Origin: DASZCR01 sp035942915
Lineage (GTDB): Bacteria; Acidobacteriota; Blastocatellia; Pyrinomonadales; Pyrinomonadaceae
Assembly (NCBI GenBank): GCA_035942915.1
Contig: DASZCR010000362.1
Location: 1 to 26,132 of the forward strand
DNA length: 26,132 nt
Direction: 5' to 3'
Shown: piece by piece, positions 7,295 through 14,456 of the stretch
Numbering within the stretch: position 1 is the first letter of the stretch
Layout of the letters: every line of letters begins with the position of its first letter
Made by a program: the position numbers and the translations under genes
The notes under the pieces: generated by a model
Told to the model about the DNA's origin: nothing
The model's input: the letters and a program-made list of their open reading frames with translations, nothing else
The model's database searches: none

Positions 7295-7942
7295 TCAGCG
7301 CGCCATCAGTCCTTCACCAATCATGCGCATGGCTAATTTGGTGCTCTCGCGCACCTGATTTTTGTTGAACCGTTTCCCGCCAGCTATCGCCAGCGAGGTT
7401 ATGCCGTGAACGACTGACCAGATGACGATGCTGGTTGTCTCCGGGTCGCCTTGCCTGAGGACGCCCGCCTGCATCCCCTGCTCCACAGCCTGTTGCAGCA
7501 CGGCGAAGGAGTCAATCATCGGCGCTTGCTTTTCTGCACGGCTCTCAAACAGGAAGTCGAAGCGCTGCATGAACATCAACTGATAGTAGATGGGATTCTT
7601 GAGGCCGAAATTGATGTAGGCCTGCCCCAAAGCCGCAAGGCGCTCGCGCGGGTCATCACTGGACTGCGCGGCTTTAACGAGTTCCTTGCCGAAGCGCATG
7701 AAGCCATCCTGCACGATGGCGAAGAGCAGGTCGTCTTTGTCGTTGTAATATCGGTAGATGGTCGTCGCCGAGTAGCCTATGCGCTCCGCTATCTGACGCA
7801 TCGAGAGACCCTCGTAGCCCTGTTCGAGGAACAGTGACCCGGTGGCGTCGAGGATGCGCCGCCGCAGGTCTTCTTTCTCCTGCTCGCGCCGACGGCGGCT
7901 GACTTCCCTGAGCCGTTCTGCTTGTGTGGTTGATTGACTCAA
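7295..7942 (-). CDS. TetR/AcrR-family transcriptional repressor of the membrane-protein operon
   Basis: A 215-residue TetR-family regulator. The N-terminal helix-turn-helix is clear: LRRRILDATGSLFLEQGYEG, then SMRQIAERIGYSATTIYRYY, then NDKDDLLFAIVQDGF. The C-terminal half contains LKNPIYYQLMFMQRFDFLF and QQAVEQGMQAGVLRQGDPE, typical of TetR_C ligand-binding domains; the ligand is unknown. The start is TTG at 7942 (GGGG 6 bases upstream), the first usable in-frame start. A palindrome covers its own transcription start, and a near-copy precedes the next gene, so it probably represses both itself and the three membrane-protein genes downstream. Confidence 0.9.
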   Translation of the reverse strand: MSQSTTQAERLREVSRRRREQEKEDLRRRILDATGSLFLEQGYEGLSMRQIAERIGYSATTIYRYYNDKDDLLFAIVQDGFMRFGKELVKAAQSSDDPRERLAALGQAYINFGLKNPIYYQLMFMQRFDFLFESRAEKQAPMIDSFAVLQQAVEQGMQAGVLRQGDPETTSIVIWSVVHGITSLAIAGGKRFNKNQVRESTKLAMRMIGEGLMAR

Positions 7943-7957
7943 TTAAACCCCGCTTTC

Positions 7958-7972
7958 CGTAACAGCGTTACG
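7958..7972. promoter_or_regulatory. TetR operator at the tetR promoter
   Basis: CGTAAC-AGC-GTTACG is a perfect 6-bp inverted repeat with a 3-base centre. It starts one base downstream of the -10 box, covering the expected transcription start, which fits autorepression by steric block. Confidence 0.75.
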
Positions 7973-7973
7973 C

Positions 7974-8002
7974 AATATAACAGCAAACACGTACTCTGTC
8001 AA
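7974..8002 (-). promoter_or_regulatory. Sigma-70-like promoter of the tetR operon
   Basis: Minus strand: a perfect TTGACA (8002-7997), a 17-base spacer and TATATT (7979-7974, 5 of 6). This is one of the cleanest promoters in the window. Confidence 0.75.
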
Positions 8003-8203
8003 TCGCGCCCCCTCAGGGATATTGTCTTACACTCTGATTGAGAGCCGGGACAGTCGGGTTTGCGGGCGGGTGATGTCTGGCATCAGGCGCTTGAGTTTGT
8101 GATATTCAACAAACCGTTATCTTGCTTCACGCAGCAGCGTGCGTGGCCTTAAACTGATACTGCTAATACGGAGGCTTGATAGTTCTCGCTTGTGGGAGCG
8201 TTT

Positions 8204-9169
8204 ATGGAGAATCAATTGAATTATTTGCCTGACAAGCAACTAGCAGCCGACATCGTTCAGAAATCTATGGGCGAGTCTGTGCTGGCGGTTGATAGATTCT
8301 CTACCGGCGGCTGTCATTTTGTTTATGACGTTACTACGGAGAGCCAACACAGCTTCGTGGTGCGTATCGCAAGACCGTCGAATAAAGAATTTCTAGTAGG
8401 CGCAACCTACTGGCACAGGCTGCTGAAGCCCAGAGGAGTGCCTCTGCCAAGCATTTTATATTCGGATATAGAAGCAGTTACTTCGCCCTTTCCGTACATG
8501 ATTATTGAACGTCTGCCCGGTGAGGATTTAGGAACCGTATATCCACAGCTATCAAGAGATGAGAAGCGAGCCTTAGCCGTTGAGATGTCGCATATACAGG
8601 AGATTGCAGGCACATTGCCGCCCGGTAAAGGGTACGGATTCGTGAGTAGTTATGAGAGCGACTCTTTCCTGAAGACGTGGACTGATGTGTTATTAAGCTC
8701 GCTCGCACGCAGCCGGAGAAGGATACAGGCCATCGGAGCAGTGGATTCTCGCCACGTCGATAGGGTGGCGGAAAAGATTGCCCGGCACGAAGGCTATTTT
8801 TCTCAGGTTAAGCCGAGGTGTTTCCTTGATGATACGACGACCAGAAACGTCATCGTCGATGACGGGAAGTTGAGCGGCATCGTCGATGTAGATTTTGTCT
8901 GCTTCGGTGATTATCTATTCCCCATTGCGCTCACACGAATGTCGCTCCTCAACACGGGGTTTGATTTAGATTACATAGATTTCTGGTGCGAAGCGGCGCA
9001 TGTGACAGAGGAGCAGAGAGAGGTGCTGCAATTCTACACGGCCCTGTTCTGTGTGGATTTTATGGGCGAACTGGGACAGACCTTCAACCAGGAAAGTGCT
9101 CAAGCCGTCAAGGCAGAAGAGATAGAGAGGTTGAGCAGCATCCTTGACATGTTGCTGAATCAAATCTGA
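8204..9169 (+). CDS. APH-family phosphotransferase-like protein (cassette gene)
   Basis: The protein (321 aa) belongs to the aminoglycoside phosphotransferase (APH, PF01636) superfamily, which phosphorylates small molecules such as aminoglycosides or macrolides, homoserine or choline. Seen: an N-lobe with FVVRIARP, the YMIIERLPGEDLG hinge, a catalytic loop CFLDDTTTRNVIV where Asp210 and Asn215 keep the D-x4-N spacing but the usual His-Gly is Leu-Asp, and the metal-binding GIVDVDFVCFGD. Drug resistance is possible but cannot be claimed. ATG 8204 has GGGAG 5 bases upstream; a GTG at 8192 is less well placed. The gene looks lower in GC than its neighbours, lies on the plus strand, and is followed 22 bases on by an attC site, so it is probably an acquired cassette. 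Confidence 0.8.
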   Translation: MENQLNYLPDKQLAADIVQKSMGESVLAVDRFSTGGCHFVYDVTTESQHSFVVRIARPSNKEFLVGATYWHRLLKPRGVPLPSILYSDIEAVTSPFPYMIIERLPGEDLGTVYPQLSRDEKRALAVEMSHIQEIAGTLPPGKGYGFVSSYESDSFLKTWTDVLLSSLARSRRRIQAIGAVDSRHVDRVAEKIARHEGYFSQVKPRCFLDDTTTRNVIVDDGKLSGIVDVDFVCFGDYLFPIALTRMSLLNTGFDLDYIDFWCEAAHVTEEQREVLQFYTALFCVDFMGELGQTFNQESAQAVKAEEIERLSSILDMLLNQI

Positions 9170-9191
9170 AGTGCGTTCGACCATTGACGCT

Positions 9192-9295
9192 CTCTAACAA
9201 CTCATTCAGCCGGAGCGCGGATGAGCTTTATTGTTATCGAGCACTTAAATCAACCTGTGATGTCCGCACGAGGCCGGTTAATTCGGGCGTTAGGC
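9192..9295 (+). other. attC recombination site (integron cassette), intact
   Basis: The left box CTCTAAC (9192-9198) and right box GTTAGGC (9289-9295) are the R'' and R' core sites. In each half 11 bases separate CTAAC/GTTAG from a CCGG, and further in GCGGA pairs with TCCGC (9262-9266), so one strand can fold into the imperfect hairpin that integron integrases recognise. At 104 bp it is within the normal size range. The SET gene starts 12 bases after the right box. Confidence 0.7.
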
Positions 9296-9306
9296 ATTGG
9301 AAACTT

Positions 9307-9822
9307 ATGGCTGATGTAATCGTCGCGGAGTCGAAAATTCATGGTCTCGGCGTCTTCGCAACGCGCGATTTCGCAGAGGGCGAAATCATCCTTCCGATTG
9401 ACGACTCGCGCATCGTCGATGACGAGCATCCACTACGCCCCGAATTGAACGAGCAGAGCTATCACTGCGATTATCTCGCAGGTGGTCAGACCGTGCTCAT
9501 GCGTTCGCCGGAACGGCACATTAATTCGTGTTGCGACCCGAACACCTATGTAAAAACTATCGACGGCGTGCGGCATGTCGTGGCGCGAAAGCCAATCAAG
9601 GCGGGTGAGGAGCTGACCTATGATTACATCATTGATTGTCACGGCGGAATAGTATGGCAATGCAGTTGCGGTAGCTCCCTTTGTCGCGGCACGATAGTCT
9701 CAAGTTTCTTCGAGTTGCCGAGAGAGTTGCAGCGAGAGTACCTACCTTTGTTGAATGAGTGGTTTATCGAGGAGCATCGTGAGAAGGTCGAGGCTCTGCT
9801 GAGAAGCGCGACTGATGCCTAA
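9307..9822 (+). CDS. SET-domain protein methyltransferase-like (cassette gene)
   Basis: The protein (171 aa) is a compact SET domain, the fold of lysine methyltransferases that use S-adenosylmethionine. Seen in order: GLGVFATRDFAEGE (residues 13-26), the cofactor/knot motif HINSCCDPN (71-79; usual form NHSCxPN), GEELTYDY (100-107) with the conserved tyrosines, and a post-SET zinc-type cluster WQCSCGSSLC (Cys119, Cys121, Cys126). The substrate is unknown. The ATG at 9307 is chosen because the upstream in-frame codons (from 9184) lie inside the attC site. The stop TAA forms part of the next attC-like box (GCCTAAC), a classic cassette arrangement. Confidence 0.85.
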   Translation: MADVIVAESKIHGLGVFATRDFAEGEIILPIDDSRIVDDEHPLRPELNEQSYHCDYLAGGQTVLMRSPERHINSCCDPNTYVKTIDGVRHVVARKPIKAGEELTYDYIIDCHGGIVWQCSCGSSLCRGTIVSSFFELPRELQREYLPLLNEWFIEEHREKVEALLRSATDA

Positions 9823-9858
9823 CAACTCATTGAACCGGAGGCGGGAATGAGCGGGTCT
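9817..9858 (+). other. attC-like left half site after the SET gene
   Basis: GCCTAAC (9817-9823), then the 11-base spacer AACTCATTGAA and CCGG, repeat the left half of the site at 9192 almost exactly. No GTTRRRY right box lies before the GrpB gene, so this site is truncated or decayed. The end coordinate is approximate. Confidence 0.5.
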
Positions 9859-9878
9859 TTAAAATCAAGGTGTCATGT

Positions 9879-10409
9879 ATGTACGGGATGAGAAAAGATG
9901 AGTTACGCCTTGTCCCCCACGACCCTGCGTGGGGCGATGACTTCCTCGCCGAGCAGGGTCGGATAGCTGATGCCTTAGGCGACCCCACCGCCCGAATCGA
10001 GCACGTGGGAAGCACCGCGATACCGACAGTCCATGCGAAACCTATTCTGGACATCGCCATCCTCTGCGGCGAGAAGGGGCTTGAGCCGGTAGCCCAGACC
10101 TTGCGCCTACTCGGTTACGATTACAGGGGACAGTTTGATGAAGAGGTCGGCCATTACTACGCCATCCTTGACAGGGGCAACGTCCGCCTTTGTCAGGCGC
10201 ACATATTTACTGAAGCCACAGCCGATTGGTATTCCAAACTGAGGTTCCGCGATGTGCTCAGGCGGGATGTCGGGCTGGCGCGTGAGTATGATGACTATAA
10301 GTTGGAGTTGGCGAAAGTCGCCGCCAACAAGGGCGAATACGCCGAAATCAAGTCACGTTGGGTAGACACCTTCATCCGCAAGGTTATGAGCGCCCCGCTT
10401 GACGCCTAA
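9879..10409 (+). CDS. GrpB family protein (cassette gene)
   Basis: The protein (about 176 aa) matches the GrpB/UPF0157 family, a nucleotidyltransferase-like fold of unproven function. Seen: LRLVPHDPAWGDDFLAEQ at the N-terminus, the signature ARIEHVGSTAIPTVHAKPILDI, and a C-terminal half with LRFRDVLRRD, EYDDYKLELA and WVDTFIRKVM. AAGG lies 8 bases before the ATG at 9879; ATG 9888 is the other candidate, and a GTG at 9870 is possible. GrpB proteins are common cargo of integron cassettes. The gene ends GACGCCTAA, with its stop inside the attC box GCCTAAC, as in the SET gene before it. Confidence 0.85.
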   Translation: MYGMRKDELRLVPHDPAWGDDFLAEQGRIADALGDPTARIEHVGSTAIPTVHAKPILDIAILCGEKGLEPVAQTLRLLGYDYRGQFDEEVGHYYAILDRGNVRLCQAHIFTEATADWYSKLRFRDVLRRDVGLAREYDDYKLELAKVAANKGEYAEIKSRWVDTFIRKVMSAPLDA

Positions 10410-10482
10410 CAACACATGCACCAGACGCCAAGTCAGCGCGCCTCTCATGCAGCTTGAATTTTTGGTGCGAGAACCGTTGTGC
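10404..10482 (+). other. attC-like site after the GrpB gene
   Basis: The left box is GCCTAAC (10404-10410); the right box GTTGTGC (10476-10482) keeps the essential GTT. Seven bases inside each lies the complementary pair GCACCA / TGGTGC. Size (79 bp) and symmetry fit attC; the right box departs from GTTRRRY at one base. Confidence 0.55.
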
Positions 10483-10523
10483 GCTTCCCGATAACTTGTC
10501 ACGGCGTCCGCTTGAATCATCGT

Positions 10524-11303
10524 TCAGTGCAGACCCAATCTTTCCTTGAGTGTCTTCACCTTATCGCGCGCCACGGTCAATTCGGTGCGCTCCTTGTCCT
10601 TCAGGCGGACGCGCATCCGCCCGCCGAACCAACGATATAGCTCGCCGACGAGCGAAAGATTAAGGAGCGTGGCTCTATGGATGCGTAGGAAACCTTTCGC
10701 GTCGAGCTTCTCTTCTAGCTCGGAGATGGTGTAATCGATGACATACTTTTTCGACCCCGTAGCGGCGAAGGTCAGCCTGTCTTTCGAGAAGAAGTGTGTG
10801 ACCTGCTCTAACTCGACGAACACGATGCGGTCGCCCACGCGCGAGCAGATGCGCTCTGTAAATTCGCGTTGGGGCGGCGCGAACTCGCGCGCAAGTCGTG
10901 AGACGAGCGATTGAAACTCCGCGTGCGCCGTCAGCGACCCCGCCATGTCGCGCAATTGCGCGAGCTTTCTGAGCGCGCGGTCGAGTTGGGGTGGCTCGAT
11001 GGGTTTCAGCAGGTAGTCAATCGAGTTTACCTCGAATGCTTGGAGCGCATACCTGTCATGCGCCGTCGTGAAGATGACCATCGGCTGCGAGTCCAGCTTT
11101 GCCAGCAACTCGAAGCCGTTCATGCCGGGCATCTGGATGTCGAGGAAGAGCACGTCCACGCGCTCGGCAGGGAGAGCCTTCAAAGCCTCGCCGGGATTGG
11201 TTGAAGACCCGACAATCTCCACGCCGCCTGTGGCTTTCAGAAGCCGACTCAACCGCTTCAACGCAAGCGGCTCGTCGTCAACAAGGTATGCACGCAAAGT
11301 CAT
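10524..11303 (-). CDS. LytTR-family response regulator
   Basis: A 259-residue two-domain response regulator. Residues 1-120 form a receiver domain: acidic VDDEP, phosphoacceptor Asp55 in VLFLDIQMPGMNGFELL, Thr79/80 in VIFTTAHD and Lys100 in YLLKPIE. Residues about 150-258 form a LytTR DNA-binding domain (RVGDRIVFVELEQVTHFFS, FLRIHRATLLNLSLV, the RWFGGRMRVRLKD strand). This class activates genes by binding pairs of short direct repeats in response to a LytS-type kinase. The partner kinase gene ends 60 bases upstream. No ribosome-binding site is obvious before the ATG. Its targets cannot be read from the window. Confidence 0.93.
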   Translation of the reverse strand: MTLRAYLVDDEPLALKRLSRLLKATGGVEIVGSSTNPGEALKALPAERVDVLFLDIQMPGMNGFELLAKLDSQPMVIFTTAHDRYALQAFEVNSIDYLLKPIEPPQLDRALRKLAQLRDMAGSLTAHAEFQSLVSRLAREFAPPQREFTERICSRVGDRIVFVELEQVTHFFSKDRLTFAATGSKKYVIDYTISELEEKLDAKGFLRIHRATLLNLSLVGELYRWFGGRMRVRLKDKERTELTVARDKVKTLKERLGLH

Positions 11304-11363
11304 CTGATTTTATCGCGCCCGCACCGCCAGCCGCGCACAGATTACTTCCAAGCTCGTTACGCC

Positions 11364-12467
11364 TCAAGACCTGTGCGCAGCGTCGAGGGGAAACTGGATG
11401 GAAACAACCGTCCCGCCGTGCCTGCGGCCGATAGACAACTGCGCCGCGTCGCCGAACAGAGCTGAGAGGCGCGCGCGCAGGTTGTCCAGCCCGCGACCGA
11501 GAGGGATGCTCTCCTCTCCGAAGCCTGCGCCGTCGTCCCACACTTCCAACTCCAACCTCCCGTCCGTCCGCCGCGCAGAGATTTTGAGACGGCCGCCTTC
11601 CGGCCTCGGCAACACGGCGAACTTGATGCTGTTCTCGACAACGGGCTGCAAGATGAGCGGCGGCACGTGCAGAGATTCAAGTCCCGGCTCTAGCTCAATC
11701 TTGTAGGAGAGCCTTTCGCGGCAGCGCGCCTGCTCGATTTCGAGATAGTCAGCAACTAATTTCAACTCGTCGGCGAGAGTAATCCGTCGCTGATGACAGG
11801 CGTCGAGCGAGGCGCGCAGCAAGGACGCGAGCCGCTGCACCATCATGTCTGCCAGCGGCGGGTTTTCGGAGATGAGCGCCGAGATAGTATTAAGCGTGTT
11901 GAATAAGAAGTGCGGGTGCAGCCTCGATTCGAGCGAGGCCAGACTCGCTTCAGTCGCAAGTTTGAGGACGCGCTCTTTCTCCAACTCCTGCGTCCGCAGT
12001 TGGAGATTCGTCGCCTGAATCTGGTCGCGGAAGTTCTCGTAGGCGTGAATGCAAAGACCTATGACAAGCGCGATGAAAAAGACGCTGACGCTCTTGAAGA
12101 AGTATTCAGCCCAGAATTCGTCCGGGCGCAACAGACCCAAGCCGAGCAGGCACAACTCGACGACCAGAGAAGCCGCGCACGCGACCAGCAGCAGCGCCCC
12201 CGTCATCGAAATCCAGTTCCAGGGCGCGCGGAGTATTGCGAGCCGTTCGCCGAGGTATGGCATCAGCAGCCCGAACGCAGAGCCGTAGGCGAACGCGTGT
12301 ATCAGCGAAGCGTTAATTTCGTCGGAAAAACTGTTCGCCCCGCTGTCGCGCTGTGCGAGCCAGAAGACTAAGGCCAGCGCCACGCCCACCGCGACGTTCA
12401 GCCACAACAGACGCCACAGCCTCGCTCCCCATGGCTTCTCCTCAACGGCCACCTTCAATACCTGCAT
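11364..12467 (-). CDS. LytS/YehU-type membrane histidine kinase
   Basis: A 367-residue sensor kinase. The N-terminal 145 residues contain about four membrane segments (WLNVAVGVALALVFWLA; SLIHAFAYGSAFGLLM; ISMTGALLLVACAASLVVEL; SVSVFFIALVIGLCIHA). A short coiled coil follows (RTQELEKERVLKLATEASLA), then the His_kinase (PF06580) motif LHPHFLFNTLNTISALI with phospho-His186, the N-box PLILQPVVENSIKF, and the ATP-lid boxes WDDGAGFGE and GRGLDNLRARL. It starts 4 bases after the stop of the CxxCH TPR gene, so translation is probably coupled, and it phosphorylates the LytTR regulator encoded next. No extracellular sensory domain is seen; the membrane part or the partner TPR protein may supply the signal. 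Confidence 0.92.
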   Translation of the reverse strand: MQVLKVAVEEKPWGARLWRLLWLNVAVGVALALVFWLAQRDSGANSFSDEINASLIHAFAYGSAFGLLMPYLGERLAILRAPWNWISMTGALLLVACAASLVVELCLLGLGLLRPDEFWAEYFFKSVSVFFIALVIGLCIHAYENFRDQIQATNLQLRTQELEKERVLKLATEASLASLESRLHPHFLFNTLNTISALISENPPLADMMVQRLASLLRASLDACHQRRITLADELKLVADYLEIEQARCRERLSYKIELEPGLESLHVPPLILQPVVENSIKFAVLPRPEGGRLKISARRTDGRLELEVWDDGAGFGEESIPLGRGLDNLRARLSALFGDAAQLSIGRRHGGTVVSIQFPLDAAHRS

Positions 12468-12471
12468 GAGT

Positions 12472-13251
12472 CTACCGCGAGCGGCCGACGTGGCAGCCCC
12501 GGCAGTCGTGCTGTACGACCGCTGTCGGCTCGCCCTTCAGCCATTTCCGCGCCTCGCTCTCGTAAGGTGTATCTTTGCACTTCTCCAACACCAGCCGCAG
12601 ATAAGCACGCGCTTTCCGGTGCTCGCCCAGTATGCTCCACCCGCTGGCGAGTCCGAATAATAACTCACCGCGACTGTGCGCGCTCAGGGTTGAGAAGACG
12701 GGTCTGCGCCAGCGATACACAGTTTCGTAGTCGGCGAGCGCGCTTTCAAGCAGTGCCTTGTTGCGCGCGTCGGACGCATCCCACCCGGACTGTGCGAGAC
12801 CGATGAGAGTCGCCGAACGTCCAATCTTGATTCCCATGTGTCGAGGCGCGATGGCGACCGCCTCGTCCATCTCCTTCAGCCCGCGCTCCCAGAGCCTATC
12901 GCCGAGCGCCGAGTCGCCCCTCGCGTAAGCGCGCGAGGCACGCGTGAGCAGACCGCCTCCGTGCCAGACGAGCGCCTCAGCATGTTTCGGATTTTTAGCC
13001 AGAATGTCTTCGCAGAACTTCATCACACGGTCGAGGCGCGCGTCATCGCCCATCATGCCCGCAAAGAAGTCGCCGCGCACTATCTCGTCAAAACGCTCTC
13101 CTTGCTCCTGTTGCGCCGCCGGGTACTGAGTGTCGGCCGGTGCAGGCGCGAGGAAGGCGCGCGCATGGTAGAGCGCCGCGTGAGAACCGGCGAGGACGAG
13201 CACCAGCAAGCACTTCAACAGTCGAACGCGACGTGCGTGTGTTGTATTCAT
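12472..13251 (-). CDS. Exported TPR-like protein ending in a CxxCH motif
   Basis: The product (259 aa) begins with a basic stretch and a signal peptide or anchor (LLKCLLVLVLAGSHAALYHA). The body is helical and TPR-like, with units such as RVMKFCEDILAKNPKHAEAL, GLKEMDEAVAIAPRHMGIK and HRKARAYLRLVLEKCKDTPY. The last ten residues contain CRGCH (Cys250, Cys253, His254), the c-type haem attachment motif. Export makes haem attachment plausible, but a single motif at the extreme C-terminus could also bind metal or be chance. AGGAGG lies 7 bases before ATG 13251, so the longer frame to 13281 is rejected. The gene is 4 bases from the LytS kinase gene, which suggests it feeds that sensor. Confidence 0.75.
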   Translation of the reverse strand: MNTTHARRVRLLKCLLVLVLAGSHAALYHARAFLAPAPADTQYPAAQQEQGERFDEIVRGDFFAGMMGDDARLDRVMKFCEDILAKNPKHAEALVWHGGGLLTRASRAYARGDSALGDRLWERGLKEMDEAVAIAPRHMGIKIGRSATLIGLAQSGWDASDARNKALLESALADYETVYRWRRPVFSTLSAHSRGELLFGLASGWSILGEHRKARAYLRLVLEKCKDTPYESEARKWLKGEPTAVVQHDCRGCHVGRSR

Positions 13252-13277
13252 GACTTGCCTCCTGAAACTGCTTCGAC

Positions 13278-14063
13278 TCAAGCGGCCTTCCTCGCAGCGG
13301 TCTTCCTGCTCGCAGGCTTGCGCCCGCGCTTGGCCTTCTTCATGGACGACGTGATGTGACTGTAAACAAAGTTGGTGAAGCTGCGCTCAGGGTTTGCGCG
13401 GCGCGCGAGGTTAATCTCGCGTAGCGCCTCCTGTGTGCGCCCCGCCTCAAGGTTGAACATCGCCAGCCAGATGTGCGGAGAGTCTGTGTGCGGAGCGATT
13501 TCGACGGCCTTCTTCAGCAACTCGAAAGCTTTCTCCTTACTGCCGCCGAACGACTCAGGCGTGTAGTAGTAACTGATTGCCCTCGAAACATAAGCGTCCG
13601 CGTTCTTCGGGTTCAACTCGATGGCTTTGTCCAACTCGTCAGTCGAGCGTTTGCCATAGCGCATGCCGCCGCCGAAGACGTGAGGAATCAATTGGTTGAG
13701 CAAATCGCCGAGCAGTTGGTGCGCCTCCGACGATTGCGGGTTCAGTTCGACGGCCTTTTCTGCCGCCGCGACGCCGCTCTCGGCCGCCTGCTTGAAGACC
13801 TCTTTGTTCTGGTGCGCTTCGGCCGCCTCGCACAGCCAGACGTTGAAGAGCGCGAGCCGCAGGTAAGCCTCGAAGCGTTTCGTCTCCTCAGCCTCGCGCC
13901 GGACATTCTCGACCAACTTCTGCAACTGCGCGACCTCAGCACGGTCTCTACTCTTGCGCGCGGCGACGACCTCCAGGCTATCGTCCAGTGCGCCAATCGT
14001 CTGGGCTTGAACGGTCACGGCACCAGCGAGCAGTGCGACGACCAACAGAAGCCATCTCTTCAT
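13278..14063 (-). CDS. Secreted TPR protein with lysine/arginine-rich tail
   Basis: The product (261 aa) has a clean signal peptide (MKRWLLLVVALLAGAVTVQA-Q). The mature part contains a helical N-terminal region and tetratricopeptide units such as AAEKAVELNPQSSEAHQLLG, ELDKAIELNPKNADAYVSRA and AFELLKKAVEIAPHTDSPHI, which usually mediate protein contacts. The last 20 residues are a Lys/Arg/Ala tail that resembles histone H1-type or nucleic-acid-binding tails and is unexpected on an exported protein. GAGGT lies 7 bases before ATG 14063; the 54 extra upstream codons in frame are not coding. It is the first gene of a four-gene minus-strand operon, 26 bases before the CxxCH TPR gene. Confidence 0.85.
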   Translation of the reverse strand: MKRWLLLVVALLAGAVTVQAQTIGALDDSLEVVAARKSRDRAEVAQLQKLVENVRREAEETKRFEAYLRLALFNVWLCEAAEAHQNKEVFKQAAESGVAAAEKAVELNPQSSEAHQLLGDLLNQLIPHVFGGGMRYGKRSTDELDKAIELNPKNADAYVSRAISYYYTPESFGGSKEKAFELLKKAVEIAPHTDSPHIWLAMFNLEAGRTQEALREINLARRANPERSFTNFVYSHITSSMKKAKRGRKPASRKTAARKAA

Positions 14064-14456
14064 CTTTGTGACCTCGCGTGAAAGATTGGGCGCGACGCCT
14101 ACTCGCTGCCCGTCTGACGCGAAGCCTACAAGACGCCGGAAGGTTGATGCCGATGAAACGTACGGGATGCAGGAAAAGCAGGATGAACGGTAGATAAACG
14201 CGGATGAGCGGAAGCCTCCATACAAGTCCGGCAGCGCGGCTGTTCAGTTTATCGCCGCTTGGCCCGTTATCAAGGACTAATACTTGCCGCTTGAATGACG
14301 CTTGCCCGGCGCGCGTTAAGGCGGGCGTTAGATTTCCAGATTGCCAAGATAAAAGATTTCGTGCTATCAGTGTGCGCAATTATCCGCTGGCCTCTTTCGC
14401 ACACCCGGATAAAACCCCTCGCCCATTGAACCGCTTCCAAAAAAAGGAGAAGAGCC
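14064..14456. other. Intergenic region with attC-like site
   Basis: Nearly 400 bases between the minus-strand TPR/LytS operon and the plus-strand DUF1508 gene. It must hold the promoter of the TPR operon (no clear boxes seen) and contains the attC-like site at 14275-14333. The frame at 14204-14482 on the plus strand crosses that site and looks non-coding. Confidence 0.5.
14275..14333 (+). other. attC-like site, degenerate left box
   Basis: The right half GCGCG-TTAAGGCGGGC-GTTAGAT repeats the layout of the site at 9192 (an 11-base spacer, TTAAxxCGGGC, before GTTAG). The left box would be GACTAAT (14275-14281), with AAC changed to AAT, giving a 59-bp site. It lies upstream of the second block of plus-strand cassette-like genes. 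Confidence 0.45.

Noticed and set aside
8128..8141. CACGC-AGCA-GCGTG stem upstream of the APH gene, considered as an attC or terminator
   Set aside because: Only five base pairs, with no R boxes and no U-run nearby. No convincing attC precedes the APH gene.
9184..9306. N-terminal extension of the SET-domain protein
   Set aside because: These codons coincide with the attC site and have no SET homology; translation more likely starts at 9307.
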